Shown: positions 5,868 to 6,905 of the stretch, piece by piece
Position numbering within the stretch: position 1 is the first letter of the stretch
Layout of the letters: each line of letters starts with the position of its first letter
Assembly: GCA_937923365.1 (NCBI GenBank)
Contig: CALAIJ010000134.1
Location: forward strand, 1-6,905
Direction of reading: 5' to 3'
Length of the DNA stretch: 6,905 bases
Origin: an uncultured Sulfitobacter sp.
GTDB taxonomy: Bacteria; Pseudomonadota; Alphaproteobacteria; Rhodobacterales; Rhodobacteraceae
The notes under the pieces: model-generated
What the model saw: the letters and a program-made list of their open reading frames with translations, nothing else
What the model was told of the DNA's origin: nothing
Database searches by the model: none
Translations under genes and position numbers: made by a program

Positions 5868-5901
5868 GCGCTGATTGAGCGCAGCAGAGCGGTGAAGTCA
5901 A
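5867..5901 (-). promoter_or_regulatory. lgt promoter region with inverted repeat over the start
   Basis: On the minus strand TTGACT (5896-5901, 5/6 to the -35 consensus) is followed after 16 bp by CTCAAT (5874-5879, a weak -10). The expected start of transcription is within a base or two of the lgt ATG. A perfect 6-bp inverted repeat with a 5-bp centre (TGCGCT-GATTG-AGCGCA on the plus strand, 5867-5883) covers the -10 and reaches the A of the ATG. It could be an operator, or a hairpin if transcription starts further upstream. Confidence 0.4.
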
Positions 5902-5903
5902 CC

Positions 5904-5934
5904 TTGCAGGACGCAGGCCAAGCCCCCATATAAC
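5904..5934 (+). promoter_or_regulatory. Candidate promoter for the UbiK-family gene
   Basis: TTGCAG (5904-5909) and TATAAC (5929-5934) are 19 bp apart; shifting the -10 to ATATAA gives 18 bp. The -35 lies back to back with that of the lgt promoter (2 bp between the hexamers), so the two divergent promoters may compete or be co-regulated. Confidence 0.4.
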
Positions 5935-5966
5935 AGATACGTGAGCCACAGCGGAGACCAAGCCCC

Positions 5967-6206
5967 ATGCAGACACGCAACAAACTTTTTGATGACATCG
6001 GCCAGATGATGACCAACGCCATGGGTGTCGCCCAAGGTGCCAAGGACGAGGCCGAGACGGCAATGAAGGGCATGATGGACCGCTGGCTGTCCGACCGTGA
6101 CTTTGTCACCCGCGAGGAATTCGACGCGGTGCGCGCAATGGCGCAAAAGGCGCGCGAAGAGAACGAAGCGCTCAAAGCCCGTCTGGAAGCGCTTGAGGGC
6201 AAGTAA
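5967..6206 (+). CDS. UbiK/YqiC (BMFP domain) family accessory protein
   Basis: 79 aa, the usual size of the BMFP (membrane fusogenic) family. The gammaproteobacterial member UbiK helps aerobic ubiquinone biosynthesis by binding Ubi proteins and lipids; the Brucella relative BMFP was described as fusogenic. The N-terminal half (2-40) is an amphipathic helix region (LFDDIGQMMTNAMGVAQGAK). Next comes the family signature DFVTREEFDAVRAMAQKARE (45-64) and a C-terminal coiled coil with Leu heptads (EENEALKARLEALEGK, 64-79), consistent with trimerisation. Start ATG 5967 follows GGAG (5953-5956) at 10 nt. It is monocistronic, with its own promoter and a strong terminator. Whether it works in ubiquinone synthesis in this organism is inferred from the family. 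Confidence 0.9.
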   Translation: MQTRNKLFDDIGQMMTNAMGVAQGAKDEAETAMKGMMDRWLSDRDFVTREEFDAVRAMAQKAREENEALKARLEALEGK

Positions 6207-6269
6207 GCCTTTGGGCCGGATGCGCTGACGCGCCCTTCCATTCTGACTTGGCAGCTGGTGCCACCCGAT

Positions 6270-6301
6270 CGCCCCTGACACCGTCGGGGGCGTTTTGTTT
6301 T
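6270..6301 (+). terminator. Strong intrinsic terminator after the UbiK-family gene
   Basis: A 10-bp stem (CGCCCCTGAC at 6270-6279 with GTCGGGGGCG at 6283-6292, one T-G wobble) with an ACC triloop is followed at once by TTTTGTTTTG. It begins 63 nt after the stop codon. It is the clearest terminator in the window and isolates this gene from ybjN. Confidence 0.85.
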
Positions 6302-6549
6302 GACCGGGTTTTTCAGTTTGCGGGTGAAAGGACGCGGCCCGTGGCCGGATCCTTCTGAAATTAACCAAAAATTGACCAGTTATCCCCTACTATTTCAGCT
6401 TATCCCCAGAAAAGGGGTTGCCAGAAGGGGCCGCAAAGGCCCACCATATGTAGTAGGGCGAAAAGGTTAACAACACGCCCACTGGTACAGGCATCTAGGT
6501 TTTGGGCCCGCAAGAGGCTCTGATCTGGGACAGACATAGAGGCGGTTTT
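6302..6549 (+). promoter_or_regulatory. Upstream region of the YbjN gene with DnaA-box-like and CtrA-like motifs
   Basis: This gap has no convincing gene on either strand. It contains a CtrA-like TTAA-N7-TTGA (6361-6375) and two direct repeats of TTATCCCC (6380-6387 and 6400-6407, 20 bp apart), the second being TTATCCCCA, one base off the DnaA box TTATCCACA. A small hairpin GGGCC-GCAAA-GGCCC (6428-6442) follows. An imperfectly isolated stem GGGCG/CGCCC (6456-6460 with 6476-6480) has a GTTAAC in its loop (6466-6471). No good sigma-70 promoter stands out. Regulatory roles are inferred from motif resemblance only. Confidence 0.3.
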
Positions 6550-6905
6550 ATGGCTTTGAGCGAGCAGTATCTCGATGATGACGTGCACCCCATTGATATT
6601 GTGGAGAGTTTGGCAGCTCACCACGAGTGGGATTTTGACCGGATTTCGGATGAACAGATTGCGATGGCCGTTGAAGGCCAGTGGCGGACGTATTCGCTGA
6701 CGCTGGCATGGTCGGCGTACGACGAAACCTTGCGCCTGATCTGCACCTTCGAGATGGAGCCGCCCGCCGACAAGCTGCCGGGCCTTTATGAATTGCTGAA
6801 CAATGTGAATGACCAATGCTGGGCGGGTGCCTTTACCTACTGGGCCGAGCAGCAGTTGATGGTCTACCGCTATGGGCTGGTGCTTGCTGGCGGGAATGAG
6901 GCCAG
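6550..6905 (+). CDS. YbjN domain-containing protein (3' end outside window)
   Basis: 118 complete codons are visible and the frame is still open at the window edge. It starts MALSEQYLDDDVHPIDIVES, continues with HHEWDFDRISDEQIAMAVEG (25-44) and WRTYSLTLAW, then LICTFEMEPP, LYELLNNVNDQCWAGAFTYW and QQLMVYRYGLVL. This alternation of amphipathic helices and strands, with the conserved LLNNVN region, is typical of the YbjN family (PF10722, sometimes named sensory transduction regulator), whose biochemical role is unsettled. There is no signal peptide or membrane segment, so it is probably cytosolic. ATG 6550 has GAGG (6539-6542) 7 nt upstream. In Rhodobacteraceae this gene often precedes proC; the window ends too early to check. 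Confidence 0.85.
   Translation, partial: MALSEQYLDDDVHPIDIVESLAAHHEWDFDRISDEQIAMAVEGQWRTYSLTLAWSAYDETLRLICTFEMEPPADKLPGLYELLNNVNDQCWAGAFTYWAEQQLMVYRYGLVLAGGNEA

Noticed and set aside
6355..6480. Chromosomal replication origin
   Set aside because: Only two imperfect DnaA-box-like repeats, no long A+T-rich unwinding stretch, and no neighbouring dnaA, hemE or parAB type genes.
6400..6816. 138-aa minus-strand frame
   Set aside because: It is antisense to the YbjN gene, which has a Shine-Dalgarno and recognisable family sequence, and it extends into motif-rich spacer DNA.

Overview
The window looks like a chromosomal segment of an alphaproteobacterium, most likely family Rhodobacteraceae (Roseobacter-type). 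The base composition is high in G+C. The protein set fits that family: TrxB beside a divergent Lrp-type regulator, a Hint_2-type protein, an lgt / MidA-like methyltransferase / pgeF operon, a UbiK-type protein and a YbjN-type protein. The assignment rests on protein character and gene order, not on a database search.

Layout. Positions 1-105 (minus strand) hold the start of a small membrane-anchored protein. It lies 21 nt behind trxB (127-1068, minus) and is probably co-transcribed with it. A 222-bp divergent promoter region separates trxB from an Lrp/AsnC regulator (1291-1791, plus). The regulator converges on a Hint-domain protein (minus, stop at 1794) with only 2 nt between the stop codons. 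Positions 2583-3163 are mostly non-coding, but contain a 45-aa basic protein gene (2875-3012, minus). It has a good ribosome binding site, a structured leader and a likely terminator.

Positions 3164-5867 form a tight minus-strand operon, lgt - midA-like methyltransferase - pgeF. Both junctions are 4-nt ATGA overlaps. The three products act on lipoprotein maturation, probably respiratory complex I assembly, and peptidoglycan precursor quality control. A 99-bp divergent promoter separates lgt from a UbiK/YqiC (BMFP) family gene (5967-6206, plus), which ends in a strong intrinsic terminator. After a 343-bp gap with DnaA-box-like and CtrA-like motifs, a YbjN-domain gene starts at 6550 and runs off the end.

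The coding genes are ordinary housekeeping genes. The less ordinary material is regulatory: a leader hairpin that would bury the ribosome binding site of the 45-aa gene, TGCGC inverted repeats at the lrp and lgt promoters, and a paired TTATCCCC motif before ybjN. No mobile element, CRISPR array, tRNA or rRNA was seen, and I do not see a clear novel multi-gene system here.
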